From assembly GCA_947632745.1 (NCBI GenBank), contig CANRQH010000006.1, positions 1 to 27,867 on the forward strand: a stretch of DNA of 27,867 nucleotides, given 5' to 3'. Each line of letters opens with the position of its first letter. The stretch's first letter is position 1. This stretch comes from an uncultured Clostridia bacterium (GTDB lineage: Bacteria; Bacillota; Clostridia; TANB77; CAG-508). Below are positions 6,713-15,031 of the stretch, one piece after another. The notes under the pieces are model-generated. The model had not been told where the DNA came from and searched no databases. It saw only the letters and a program-made list of their open reading frames with translations. Both the position numbers and the translations under genes were made by a program.

Positions 6713-8554
6713 TTAATACTCGTCTAATTCTGTTCCTTCTTTTTCTTCTTGATTACAATTTACTTGATTATTTTTTGAATTATTATCCTCTTGATTTATA
6801 TTTTTAATATCACTGTTTTCATATTTTTCTACTATTTTTTCAACTAATTTTTTTAGTCCACCATTTATAATAAAATCTTTATATTCTTGTCTCGTTAAAT
6901 TTATTTTCTTTTGGTTTTTGTCTAATAAATTTTCTGCTTCTATTATTTCAAAGCCTTCTCTTATTGCTTTTCTATCCACTCTATTATTTATTTCTGTATA
7001 ATATATTTTTGAACTTTCTAATATACTATGGAAAGTAAATTCTACAGAATCGGTTTCTTTATTATATTGTGCTGTAAAGTATCTTGGTGTAATACTTTCT
7101 ACATTCTTTCTCCACTTTCCAATTTGCTCGTCTGTCATTTCATGTAATCTACCAAATCCTTCTATAATAATTACTTTTTTTAAATTTCCATTTGCATCTG
7201 TATATTTTTTTCCCTTATCATATCTTGGCATATAATGTATTGGTCTTTTCTTTTCTAATGCTGCTTGTTTATCGAATTTATTTGCCCCTAATCTTTTTTC
7301 TCCATATGATGCAGTTCCAAATGTTGCAACATCATCCCTATATCCTGTCATACCTTGAAGCTCTATATTTAAGTTTACAACATCTTCTATAGTTTCTATA
7401 ATGTCGCAATGCAAAGAAACATAACCATTTGCTTTTATGTGTTTTTCTATATTAACAATATGATTTGAATTTTCTTTTAAATATACACTTAAATTTGGGT
7501 CAATAAATTCAAAATACATTGAATCACTCATTAATTCTTCTATCATTTGACTTTCTAACTTATCATTTAAGTGTTCACTTAATTCCTCACTTAACCTTGC
7601 TAGTTCTTTTAAGTAATCTATAGTTACATTATTATTAAAACCATTTTGAATTAAATCTGAAAATGTAAGAAGTGCTGTTTTTAATGAATCTTCTATTTTA
7701 TTGTATGAGTTTTCACATTCTTTATACTCTGCTTTTTTTAGATTATACAGCAATGCAATTAAATATTTAAAATATTCTTCTTGGTAATCTTTTACATCTT
7801 GTGGAATAGTTTGCTCTGCTATTAAAAATCTTCTAATTATAGTGTATTTTTCGTCAACCTTATCATCAACTTTTTCTTGTCTTAGTTCCTTTATAGCCTG
7901 ATTTATATCTTCTTCTAGGTTTGGACGCCAAACTTCAACCTTGCCTATCTTTTCATTATGTTTACAAATTTTTCTTTGAATATATTCAAAGGTTTTTCTA
8001 CATGATTCTAAATCCATTATCTGTTTTTCTTTTTTACTTTCTCTATCGTTTTCTGAATAGAATTCACCTATTTGCTCTTGTTCTTCATAAAAATTCATAA
8101 TACTTGCTAATAAGTATGTATTCTTTCTTCTAGCTTCATATTCAGCTTTTACCCTATCTGAAAAGTTTTCTAAATCATCTATTTTATGACCGGTTTCTTG
8201 TAAAACAAGTTTGCTTGCTATAAGATCATTTATTTTTGAATTGTCTCTTAATCCTATACTGTGTGCTTCATCAAATCTTTCTTGCTTTTTTAATGAACTA
8301 TATTTTGATTTTGCCCTAGTAATTAATTTATATGCAACATTATCTTTACATTTATCACTAATTCTAAAACATATTCCACCTATTATATATGCATCTAAAG
8401 CTATACTTTCTGGTGAAAGGTATATGCTTCTTCTTTTAATCATTCTCTTATATTTATCATATTGCTCATCTGTAAAATCATCTTTATCTGACATATTTTG
8501 CTTAGAAACTACCATTATGTCTTCTAACCATTCTTCTCTACTTTTATTTGCCAT
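6713..8554 (-). CDS. RelA/SpoT-like nucleotidyltransferase with a long insertion (tentative)
   Basis: A 613-residue soluble protein, Lys/Glu-rich. Two separated segments resemble the two halves of a (p)ppGpp synthetase domain. TRAKSKYSSLKKQ...INDLIASKLVL (79-118) fits R-x-K-S-xx-S-xxx-K ... D-L-x-x-(R/K). NGYVSLH (376-382) with IELQ (397-400) fits GYxSLH ... ExQ, where the Glu is the usual catalytic residue. About 260 mostly helical residues lie between, much more than in normal RSH enzymes. No HD hydrolase or TGS domain is seen; the tail (about 575-613) is low-complexity and acidic. ATG 8554 follows GAGAGGTG, with its own promoter at 8605-8634. It may make alarmones or be an inactive or toxin-like relative; uncertain. 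Confidence 0.5.
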   Translation of the reverse strand: MANKSREEWLEDIMVVSKQNMSDKDDFTDEQYDKYKRMIKRRSIYLSPESIALDAYIIGGICFRISDKCKDNVAYKLITRAKSKYSSLKKQERFDEAHSIGLRDNSKINDLIASKLVLQETGHKIDDLENFSDRVKAEYEARRKNTYLLASIMNFYEEQEQIGEFYSENDRESKKEKQIMDLESCRKTFEYIQRKICKHNEKIGKVEVWRPNLEEDINQAIKELRQEKVDDKVDEKYTIIRRFLIAEQTIPQDVKDYQEEYFKYLIALLYNLKKAEYKECENSYNKIEDSLKTALLTFSDLIQNGFNNNVTIDYLKELARLSEELSEHLNDKLESQMIEELMSDSMYFEFIDPNLSVYLKENSNHIVNIEKHIKANGYVSLHCDIIETIEDVVNLNIELQGMTGYRDDVATFGTASYGEKRLGANKFDKQAALEKKRPIHYMPRYDKGKKYTDANGNLKKVIIIEGFGRLHEMTDEQIGKWRKNVESITPRYFTAQYNKETDSVEFTFHSILESSKIYYTEINNRVDRKAIREGFEIIEAENLLDKNQKKINLTRQEYKDFIINGGLKKLVEKIVEKYENSDIKNINQEDNNSKNNQVNCNQEEKEGTELDEY

Positions 8555-8604
8555 TAATTTTCACCTCTCTATTTATCTTTCTCACAAATTAACCACTATT
8601 CAAT

Positions 8605-8634
8605 ATTATACTACATTTTACTAATATTTGTAAA
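8605..8634 (-). promoter_or_regulatory. Sigma-A promoter for the RelA/SpoT-like gene (and possibly mgtE)
   Basis: Minus strand: TTTACA (8629-8634), 18-bp spacer, TATAAT (8605-8610), about 50 bases before the start at 8554. The rest of the 8555-8833 gap is AT-rich and must also hold the divergent rpmB promoter. A TATAAT at 8813-8818 on the plus strand has no good -35. Confidence 0.65.
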
Positions 8635-8833
8635 CAGTTATTTGATAAATTTATTACGCTATAAATGTTTGTACCTATATAATTTCAAGAAATTTTTGGT
8701 AAACACTTGTAATTTATTTGTTTTTGTGATAAACTAGAGATTAGTCAACTTGGTTTGTGTAACAAAATACCACAAAACATAGATTTATCAAACTAATATA
8801 GATATAATAACTAAATTTTAAGGAGGTGCAAAA

Positions 8834-9031
8834 ATGGCAGTTTGTGCAATATGTCAAAAGAAACCTATTTCTGGAAATAAAATAAGTATAGCACGTTCAC
8901 ACGTAAGTAGAAGAGCTGCTCGTACATGGAAACCAAATTTAAGAAGCGTTAAAGCTGAAATAAATGGTGAAGTAAAAAGAGTATATGTATGTGCTAAATG
9001 TTTAAGAAATGGAAAAGTAAAAAGAGTATAA
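8834..9031 (+). CDS. rpmB: 50S ribosomal protein L28
   Basis: The 65-residue product begins MAVCAICQKKP, has SHVSRRAARTWKPNL, the L28 signature, and ends with a CAKC pair, so this is the zinc-binding (C+) form with CxxC near both ends. L28 is a large-subunit protein. AAGGAGGTG lies seven bases before the ATG. It is one of the few plus-strand native genes here. REP-like cluster B begins directly at its stop codon. Confidence 0.96.
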   Translation: MAVCAICQKKPISGNKISIARSHVSRRAARTWKPNLRSVKAEINGEVKRVYVCAKCLRNGKVKRV

Positions 9032-9094
9032 TGTCCAAATGGGACCGGTTCTTTTTTGTACATGTTCAACAGGGACCGGTTCTTTTTTGTACAT
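9032..9094 (+). repeat. REP-like repeat cluster B (2 units), upstream of the RAYT gene
   Basis: Two direct units with GGGACCGGTTCTTTTTTGTAC on the plus strand, directly after the rpmB stop. Each unit can form a short stem, GTCC-AAATG-GGAC in the first and GTTC-AACAG-GGAC in the second (G-U pair kept), followed by CGGTTCTTTTTT, so it may double as a terminator for rpmB. The orientation is opposite to cluster C on the other side of the transposase. Confidence 0.9.
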
Positions 9095-9111
9095 TTATAA
9101 AAAAAGGAGAG

Positions 9112-9885
9112 ATGTATTTGTCAAGACAACTTCGAAGATTTAGCAAATCTAACATTTATCATATAATAATTAAAGGAATCGATGATTCAAATATTTTTTA
9201 TGATGATATGGACAGAAATGTTTTCTTAGAAAAAATAAAATTAACACAAAAAAATTTTAATTATAGAGTATATGCCTATTGTCTAATGAACAATCATGTG
9301 CATATGGTTATAGGTGTTAAAGATGAGTTTTTATCCAAAGCTATTCAAAGTTTAACAATTAGATATGTAAGTTATTTCAACAAGAAGTATGACCGAAAAG
9401 GTCCGTTTGTTCAAAATAGATTTAAAAGTAAAAATATTGAAAATCTAAAATATTTTCTAGATGTTTGTAGATATATTCATAGAAATCCCGAAAAAGCTAA
9501 AATAGAGAAAACTAATAATTATAAATGGAGCAGTTATAAAGAGTATTTAGGCAAGGAAAAAATTATTACTAAAAACCTTTTAATGCATTATTTCAATAAC
9601 GATATAAATGCTTTTATAAAATATACTCTTAAAGAAGATACTTTTATAGAAATAGCAAATCTAACCGATTTTGAATTATGTACTCATATAACAGATGACG
9701 AATTAGCCAATATTATATTAAAAAAATATAAATTAAATTCTATAAATGAAATTATAAGTTATTTCAAAGAAAATAAATCAATCATCAAAGATTTAAAAAA
9801 TATTAAAGGAACTAATCAAAATCAAATATCAAGAATTACCAGAGTTGACAGAAGAACTATACGAAAATTTTGGAATACTCAATAG
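9112..9885 (+). CDS. REP-associated tyrosine transposase (RAYT, Y1_Tnp)
   Basis: The 257-residue Y1/HUH-type single-strand transposase has the start pattern RQLRRFSKSNIYHIIIKG, the HUH motif MNNHVHMVIG (His62, His64) and a tyrosine-bearing helix followed by FVQNRFKSK and YIHRNPEKAKI. The C-terminus (about 225-257) looks like a helix-turn-helix (NQNQISRITRVDRRTIRKF). RAYTs are domesticated relatives of IS200/IS605 transposases that act on REP hairpins. The gene is bracketed by inverted clusters B and C. GGAG lies only two bases before ATG 9112 but eight before the TTG at 9118, so the true start may be that TTG. No CGG codons occur, as in the native genes. Confidence 0.92.
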   Translation: MYLSRQLRRFSKSNIYHIIIKGIDDSNIFYDDMDRNVFLEKIKLTQKNFNYRVYAYCLMNNHVHMVIGVKDEFLSKAIQSLTIRYVSYFNKKYDRKGPFVQNRFKSKNIENLKYFLDVCRYIHRNPEKAKIEKTNNYKWSSYKEYLGKEKIITKNLLMHYFNNDINAFIKYTLKEDTFIEIANLTDFELCTHITDDELANIILKKYKLNSINEIISYFKENKSIIKDLKNIKGTNQNQISRITRVDRRTIRKFWNTQ

Positions 9886-9924
9886 CATGCACAAAGCACA
9901 AACAGTAAAAAAAAGAACAAAAAA

Positions 9925-10020
9925 GCACAAAAAAGAACCGGTCCCATTTGGACATGCACAAAAAAGAACCGGTCCCATTTGGACATGCATGCACAAAAAA
10001 GAACCGGTCCCATTTGGACA
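9925..10020 (-). repeat. REP-like repeat cluster C (3 units)
   Basis: Three near-identical 31-bp units (9925-9955, 9956-9986, 9991-10021) with GAACCGGTCCCATTTGGACA on the plus strand. The last ends at the fabI stop codon, so relative to fabI it has the same orientation as cluster B has to rpmB. Units 1 and 2 abut without a spacer. Confidence 0.92.
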
Positions 10021-10794
10021 TTATACTCCCATTATATTATATCCATTATCTGCATAAATTACTTGACCTGTTATTGCTTCACTCATTGAACTTAGTAAAA
10101 ATGCTACAACATTTCCAACCTGCGTTGTTGTTACATTTTGATGAAGAGGTGCTTTTTGTTCTACAACTGTTAAAATTGAACCAAAGTCTTTTATTCCTTT
10201 TGCAGATAAAGTTTTTATTGGTCCTGCAGAAACGCCATTTACTCTTATTCCTTCTTTTCCCAAGTTATCTGCTAAATATCTTATACTTGCCTCTAATGCT
10301 GCTTTTGCAACTCCCATTACATTATATCCTTCTAATACTTTTGTTGAACCATGGTATGTTAATGTAACTAGACTTGCGTTTTCATTTAACATATCTAATT
10401 CTTTTGCCATTCTTGCAACAAGTACAAATGAGTATGCACTTACATCACAAGCATGTGAATATCCTTCTTTAGATGTATAAATAAAGTCATTGTGTAAATC
10501 TTCTGTAAAGGCATGTGCTATTGCATGAACTATTCCATCTATTTTTCCATTTTCTTCTTTTATTTTCATAAATACTTCTTTTACAACATCATCTTGTGAT
10601 GCTTCGTCTAATACATAAGCTTTACTTCCTTTAAATTCTGATGTAAGTTCTTCAATTTTTTGTTTATTTTCTTCTCCTACATATGTAAATAAAAGCTCTG
10701 CTCCATTTTCATAAGCTGATTTAGCTATACCATAAGCTATACTCCATTTATTTCTAATTCCCATTATTAATATTTTTTTTCCTTCTAATATCAT
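10021..10794 (-). CDS. fabI: Enoyl-[acyl-carrier-protein] reductase FabI
   Basis: A 257-residue short-chain dehydrogenase of the divergent FabI type: the N-terminal dinucleotide loop is GIRNKWSIAYGIA rather than TGxxxGIG, and the catalytic pair is Tyr157 and Lys164 with Tyr147 (Y-x6-K). It reduces the enoyl-ACP double bond, the last step of each elongation cycle. AAGGAGGA precedes ATG 10794. It is the distal gene of the fatty-acid cluster, separated from accA by REP cluster D. No fabK or fabL is seen here. Confidence 0.95.
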   Translation of the reverse strand: MILEGKKILIMGIRNKWSIAYGIAKSAYENGAELLFTYVGEENKQKIEELTSEFKGSKAYVLDEASQDDVVKEVFMKIKEENGKIDGIVHAIAHAFTEDLHNDFIYTSKEGYSHACDVSAYSFVLVARMAKELDMLNENASLVTLTYHGSTKVLEGYNVMGVAKAALEASIRYLADNLGKEGIRVNGVSAGPIKTLSAKGIKDFGSILTVVEQKAPLHQNVTTTQVGNVVAFLLSSMSEAITGQVIYADNGYNIMGV

Positions 10795-10829
10795 TTTTTA
10801 ATCCTCCTTAAATTTATATTTATGTCCCT

Positions 10830-10937
10830 ATGTCCCAAAAAGAACCGGTCCCCATTGGACATGCATGTACAAAAAAGAACCGGTCCCTGTTGGACATTCA
10901 CAATGTACCAAAAAGAACCGGTCCCTGTGGAACATCC
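10830..10937 (-). repeat. REP-like repeat cluster D (3 diverged units)
   Basis: Three units at about 10830-10862, 10866-10897 and 10903-10935 share the core AAAAAGAACCGGTCCC, with diverged ends. The cluster starts right after the accA stop, in the same gene-relative orientation as A, B and C. The stem changes in a paired way (GTTCC/GGGAC against GTCC/GGAC), which supports a structured RNA or DNA hairpin. Confidence 0.88.
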
Positions 10938-11733
10938 CTATTGTACATTAAACTCTCCCATTTGTCTAAATTTTTGGTATCTTTGCTCTTGTAGTTCTTC
11001 GGGAGTTAATTCTTCTAGTTCTTTTATTTGAGTAACTATTTCTTTTTTTAAGCTTTTTATTAATTTTTCAAAATCATCTTGTGGCTCTTTTATTATTTTG
11101 TCTATTACTTTTAAATCATACAAATCTTTTGCAGTAAGCTTCATTTTTTCTGCCGCTTCTTCTGCTCTTGATGAATCTTTCCACAATATACTTGCATATC
11201 CTTCTGGAGATAAAATTGAATATATTGCATTTTCTAGCATTAATATTTTATTTGCAACACCTATTGCTAAAGCGCCCCCTGATGAACCTTCTCCTATTAC
11301 TATTGAAATTATTGGAACTTTTAGTTCTGCCATTTTTAGCATTGAACTTGCAATTGCTTCTCCGCTGGCCCCTCTCTTCTGCTCCTATTCCAGGATATGC
11401 TCCTTTTGTGTCTATAAATGTTATTACTGGTCTATTAAATTTTTCTGCTTGCTCCATAAATCTTATGGCTTTTCTGTAACTTTCTGGATTTGGCATTCCA
11501 AAGTTTCTTTCTATATTTTCTTTGGTTGAACGTCCCTTTTGTTCTGCAATTATTGTATAGTTTTGCTTGCCTATTTTTGCTAAACCACATACCATTGCTT
11601 TGTCATCTTTAAAATTTCTGTCTCCATGTAGCTCTATGAATTCGTCAAAGATGTTTTCTATGTAGTCTAATGATGTTTTTCTCTTTGGAGATCTTGCTAT
11701 TTCTACTTTTTGCCATGCAGTTAAACTTGCCAT
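10938..11733 (-). CDS. accA: Acetyl-CoA carboxylase carboxyltransferase alpha, frameshifted at CGGA 11364-11361
   Basis: AccA with AccD moves the carboxyl group from carboxybiotin to acetyl-CoA. ATG 11733 (MASLTAWQKVEIARSPKR) follows a GAAAGAAAGTG site; the longer open frame upstream is not conserved. Recognisable blocks are ELHGDRNFKDD, FGMPNPESYRKAIR and FIDTKGAYPGIGAEERGQ, then after the break GEAIASSMLKMAELKVP and GEGSSGGALAIGVAN. Codons 1-123 end in GGC CAG, then comes an extra C, then GGA GAA GCA. Skipping the C at 11364 gives ERGQGEAIA, the conserved sequence, and a 264-residue protein. In zero frame it would run 38 codons of nonsense and stop at 11248. The second half alone lacks half the fold and has no start site of its own worth the name. 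Confidence 0.9.
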
Positions 11734-11837
11734 TTTTATCACTTTCTTTCTATTATTATCTTTTATAAATTTATTTAGCATTGCTAACTTGAATGAAATT
11801 TTAATTATTTCTATACATTTGCATTAATTTATTATCT

Positions 11838-12680
11838 CTACACATTTTTATGGTACTGTATTAACTTATATAAAGTATGTTTTAAATCTTGTCTTTCTAC
11901 AATTTTATCTATAAAACCATGTTCTAATAAAAACTCAGCTGTTTGGAATCCTTCTGGTAAACTTTCTTTTATTGTTTGTTCTATTACCCTTTGACCTGCA
12001 AAACCTATCATGGCTTTAGGCTCTGCTAAAACTATGTCTGCAATACTTGCAAATGAAGCTGTAACTCCACCATATGTAGGGTCTGTTAAAACTGATATGT
12101 ATAATCCTCCTGCTTTGTTAAGTTTAGAAATTGCAGAAGTTGTTTTTGCCATCTGCATAAGTGACATTATTCCTTCTTGCATTCTTGCTCCCCCTGATAC
12201 TGTAAAAATTATTAAAGGATATTTTAGCTCTATCGCTTTTTCTATTGCGTATGTAATTTTTTCTCCTACAACTGTTCCCATACTTCCCATTAAAAATCCG
12301 CTATCCATTACACAAATTACAACATCTTCTCCTTCAATTTTTCCTGTTCCACATGCTACCGCTTCTTGCAAATTTGTTTTTTGTCTTAGCTTTTCTAGTT
12401 TTGAAGGATAATCTTCTAAATTAAGTGGATTTACATTTTCTATGTTTAAATCGAACCTTTTGTATGTACCATCATCTATTATAGTTTCTAATCTTCTATT
12501 TATGTGCATTCTAAAATATGCACCACAACTTGGACAAATATTAAAATTATTTCTTATATCTTCTTTGTACAAGATTTCTTTACATTCCGTACATTTTACC
12601 CATTTTCCGACTGGTATGTCAACTTTATTAATGTTTCTTTTTGCTGATGGCTCCCTTTTTTTTATTTTGTCAACTATCAT
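11838..12680 (-). CDS. accD: Acetyl-CoA carboxylase carboxyltransferase beta
   Basis: The 280-residue AccD starts with a zinc ribbon (Cys30, Cys33, Cys49, Cys52) and continues with the crotonase-like fold: EAVACGTGKIEGE, SGGARMQEGIMSLMQMAKT and DPTYGGVTASFA. It pairs with AccA, the next gene. AAGGAG lies rather far (about 13 bases) before ATG 12680. The frame is intact. It contains GTC-GGA and AGC-GGA, so CGGA in this phase does not disturb the reading frame. Confidence 0.96.
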   Translation of the reverse strand: MIVDKIKKREPSAKRNINKVDIPVGKWVKCTECKEILYKEDIRNNFNICPSCGAYFRMHINRRLETIIDDGTYKRFDLNIENVNPLNLEDYPSKLEKLRQKTNLQEAVACGTGKIEGEDVVICVMDSGFLMGSMGTVVGEKITYAIEKAIELKYPLIIFTVSGGARMQEGIMSLMQMAKTTSAISKLNKAGGLYISVLTDPTYGGVTASFASIADIVLAEPKAMIGFAGQRVIEQTIKESLPEGFQTAEFLLEHGFIDKIVERQDLKHTLYKLIQYHKNV

Positions 12681-12798
12681 TATATTTGAATCACTCCTTA
12701 CAAAATTTTAGATTTCTGCATAATATGTATTGATTTTTTATTCGTAAAAGATCTATTTTGCAAAATCCCATTTTCTATAAAGTATATATGTATATTTT

Positions 12799-14137
12799 CT
12801 ATAAAATTTCGGTTTCTACAAATGATGTATCGAAATTTCCTCTAATGAAATTTGGATTTTTTATAATTTTAAATAAGAAATCTATATTTGTATCTATTCC
12901 TTCTATTACAGTTTCCTCAAGTGCTCTTTTAATTTTACTTATTGCTTCATTTCTTGTTTTTCCATGTGCAATTATTTTTGCAATCATAGAATCATATGTA
13001 GGTGGAATTGTGTAACCTGCATAAATAAATGTATCTACTCTAATTCCATTTCCTCCTGGAAGTATTAAACCTGTAATCTTTCCGAGGACTTGGTCTAAAG
13101 TTCTTGCTTGGATTTTCCGCATTTATTCTACATTCTATTGAATGACCTCTAAATTCCACATCTTTTTGTTTTAATTTTAGTTTTTCTCCTGCTGCAATTC
13201 TTATTTGTTCTTTTACAATATCTATACCTGTTCTTTCTTCTGTAATTGGATGCTCTACCTGAATTCTAGTGTTCATTTCCATAAAGTAAAAATTCTTATT
13301 TTTATCTACTATAAATTCAACTGTTCCACAACTTGTATATCCTACTTTTTTGGCTACCTTAATGGCTGCTTCTCCCATTTTTTCTCTTAATTTATCATCT
13401 ATGCTATTACTTGGAGTTTCTTCTATTATTTTTTGATGATTTCTTTGCACTGTACAATCTCTTTCTCCAAGATGAATAACATTTCCATGTTCGTCTGCTA
13501 AAATTTGAATTTCAACATGTCTTGGATTTTGAATATATTTTTCTATATATATTTCATCATCTTTAAAAGCATTTCTAGCTTCCTGTTTTACTATATTGTA
13601 ACTATTTTCCAAATCTTCTTCAGAATTTACAACACGAATTCCTTTTCCTCCACCACCTGCTGCTGCTTTTAACATTACAGGGTATCCAATTTCATTTGCA
13701 ACTATTTTAGCTTCTTGAATTCCTGTGATGCTTCCTTTCGAACCTGGTACAACAGGAACTCCTGCTTGTTCCATCATTTCTTTAGCATTTGATTTATTTC
13801 CCATAAGTTTAATCACTTCATAAGATGGCCCTATGAACTTTATGTTTGATTCTTCACACATCTTAGCAAACTGGCTATTTTCTGAAAGAAATCCAAACCC
13901 TGGGTGGATACTGTCTGCTCCAGTTAAATATGCAACTTCAATTATATTTTTGTAATTTAAATAACTTTTGCTAGAATTCGCTGGTCCAATACAAATAGCC
14001 TCATCAGCTAAACGTGTATGTAAACTGTCTTTATCTGCTTCTGAATAAACTGCAACTGTTCTAATATTCATTTCTTTACATGCTCTAATAATTCTAACTG
14101 CAATTTCTCCTCTGTTAGCTATTAAAATCTTATTCAT
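12799..14137 (-). CDS. accC: Biotin carboxylase, frameshifted at CGGA 13084-13081
   Basis: AccC carboxylates biotin on AccB with ATP and bicarbonate. ATG 14137 follows AAAGGAGGAG. Conserved blocks are NKILIANRGEIAVRIIRA, the glycine-rich ATP lid KAAAGGGGKGIRVV, HLGERDCTVQRNHQKIIEE, FYFMEMNTRIQVEHPITE and ECRINAENPSKNFRPSP. After codon 351 (CCT) there is an extra C and then GGA AAG ATT ACA. Dropping the C at 13084 gives PSPGKITGLILPGGNGIRVD, the conserved continuation, and 445 residues in total, the family length. In zero frame a short nonsense tail ends at 13040. The next gene, accD, follows after about 120 bases. Confidence 0.92.
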
Positions 14138-14160
14138 AAACTCCTCCTTTCTGATTTTTC

Positions 14161-14238
14161 AATGATGCTTTTTTCTTAAATCCCTAAAAACACCACGCAA
14201 TGATACTTTTTTGTCTTAAGTCCCCAAAAGCATCATCC
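14161..14238. repeat. Tandem pair of imperfect hairpin repeats between accC and fabZ
   Basis: Two related units of 38-40 bp stand head to tail (14161-14198 and 14199-14238). Each is itself nearly palindromic: on the minus strand TGATGCTTTT ... AAAAAAGTATCA, and TGGTGTTTTT ... AAAAAAGCATCA, each with a loop containing CTTAAG or TTTAAG. One end overlaps the fabZ stop. This is a second REP-like family, unrelated in sequence to the ACCGGT family. Confidence 0.7.
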
Positions 14239-14658
14239 AACTATCGCAAATGTTAACTCTCCTCTTGCTGCTACTTTTCCATCTACTGTAGCTATAGCTT
14301 CTCCGATTCCTATTGGTCCTTTTTGTTTTATTATTTTTACTTCTAATTTTAATGTATCCCCTGGTACTACTTGTCTTTTAAATTTCATTTTGTCTATTCC
14401 ACCAAATAGAGCATTTTTTCCTTTATATTCTTCAGATCCCAAAATTGCTATTGCTCCTGTTTGTGCCAAACTTTCTGCAATTAGCACTCCTGGCATTATT
14501 GGGTTTCCTGGAAAATGACCTTTAAAATACCATTCATCCTCTCTTACATGTTTGTATGCTATTGCACTTTCTTTTGGTGTATATGTTTCTACCTCATCTA
14601 TCATTAAAAATGGCTCTCTTTGAGGTATTATTTTTTTTATTTCTTCTTTATTTAACAT
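14233..14658 (-). CDS. fabZ: 3-hydroxyacyl-[acyl-carrier-protein] dehydratase
   Basis: The 141-residue hot-dog fold protein has the FabZ signature WYFKGHFPGNPIMPGVLIAE, with catalytic His48 and Glu62, and starts with the usual IIPQREPFLMID. It dehydrates 3-hydroxyacyl-ACP in the elongation cycle. GAAGG precedes the ATG. Its upstream region is shared with the divergent promoter of the foreign ORF at 14755-15018, which separates it from accB. fabZ-accC-accD-accA-fabI may therefore depend on transcription through, or around, that insert. Confidence 0.96.
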   Translation of the reverse strand: MLNKEEIKKIIPQREPFLMIDEVETYTPKESAIAYKHVREDEWYFKGHFPGNPIMPGVLIAESLAQTGAIAILGSEEYKGKNALFGGIDKMKFKRQVVPGDTLKLEVKIIKQKGPIGIGEAIATVDGKVAARGELTFAIVG

Positions 14659-14673
14659 TTTTTTCCTTCTTTC

Positions 14674-14702
14674 TTTACATTATGTTTACAATATGGTATA
14701 AT
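14674..14702 (+). promoter_or_regulatory. Consensus sigma-A promoter of the antisense ORF
   Basis: Plus strand: TTTACA (14674-14679), 17-bp spacer, TATAAT (14697-14702). It reads away from fabZ into the ORF at 14755. Confidence 0.8.
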
Positions 14703-14754
14703 ACTATTATTGCAATTAAAATCTTAATATGCAGAAAACACGGAGGTGCATTGT

Positions 14755-15018
14755 ATGAACGACTTAAAACTTCTAGAGCAACTGGAAACGCAATGGATGC
14801 GGACATTATCTCAAACAGATGTCGAGGTAATGAAACCGTTCATCCAAAAACTTCGAGAGCGTGTTATTGGAAACAATAACTCGCTGTCGGGCTTAGAAAT
14901 TTCGTGGCCAGAAGATTTTCCACCAAGAGAATCTTTCCTGTGGACCTTCATAGATGCATTCATACAGAGTGCAAATATCGAAGCGACCTCTAATGGCTTC
15001 ACCATCAAATTTCGTTAG
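14755..15018 (+). CDS. Unknown small GC-richer ORF inserted antisense in the fatty-acid operon
   Basis: The ORF codes for 87 residues from ATG 14755, eight bases after CGGAGG; an in-frame ATG nine bases upstream overlaps that site. I do not recognise the family. Most of the first half looks helical and charged (DLKLLEQLETQ, VMKPFIQKLRERV); no signal peptide, membrane segment or cysteine motif is seen. It has its own consensus promoter and a very GC-rich terminator. Codon use (CTG, TCG, GCG, CGT, CGG) is unlike the neighbours and like the radical SAM gene at 861-1700. It is the only plus-strand gene between fabI and birA and splits accB from fabZ. Codon 16 is CGG followed by ACA; reading CGGA there as glycine would lead to a stop nine codons later. 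Confidence 0.6.
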   Translation: MNDLKLLEQLETQWMRTLSQTDVEVMKPFIQKLRERVIGNNNSLSGLEISWPEDFPPRESFLWTFIDAFIQSANIEATSNGFTIKFR

Positions 15019-15031
15019 CCCCATGCACTCC

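Noticed and set aside
8998..9111. Transposase start at 8998
   Set aside because: That frame runs out of rpmB coding sequence and REP cluster B; the conserved protein and ribosome binding site begin at 9112-9118.
9925..10020. Three regular 31-bp units resembling a CRISPR array
   Set aside because: Units 1 and 2 abut with no unique spacers, similar units are scattered in three other places, and no cas gene is near. A RAYT gene lies alongside, so these are REP-like repeats.
11734..11781. Longer start for accA at 11781
   Set aside because: The extra 16 residues are not AccA-like and overlap the ribosome binding region of ATG 11733.
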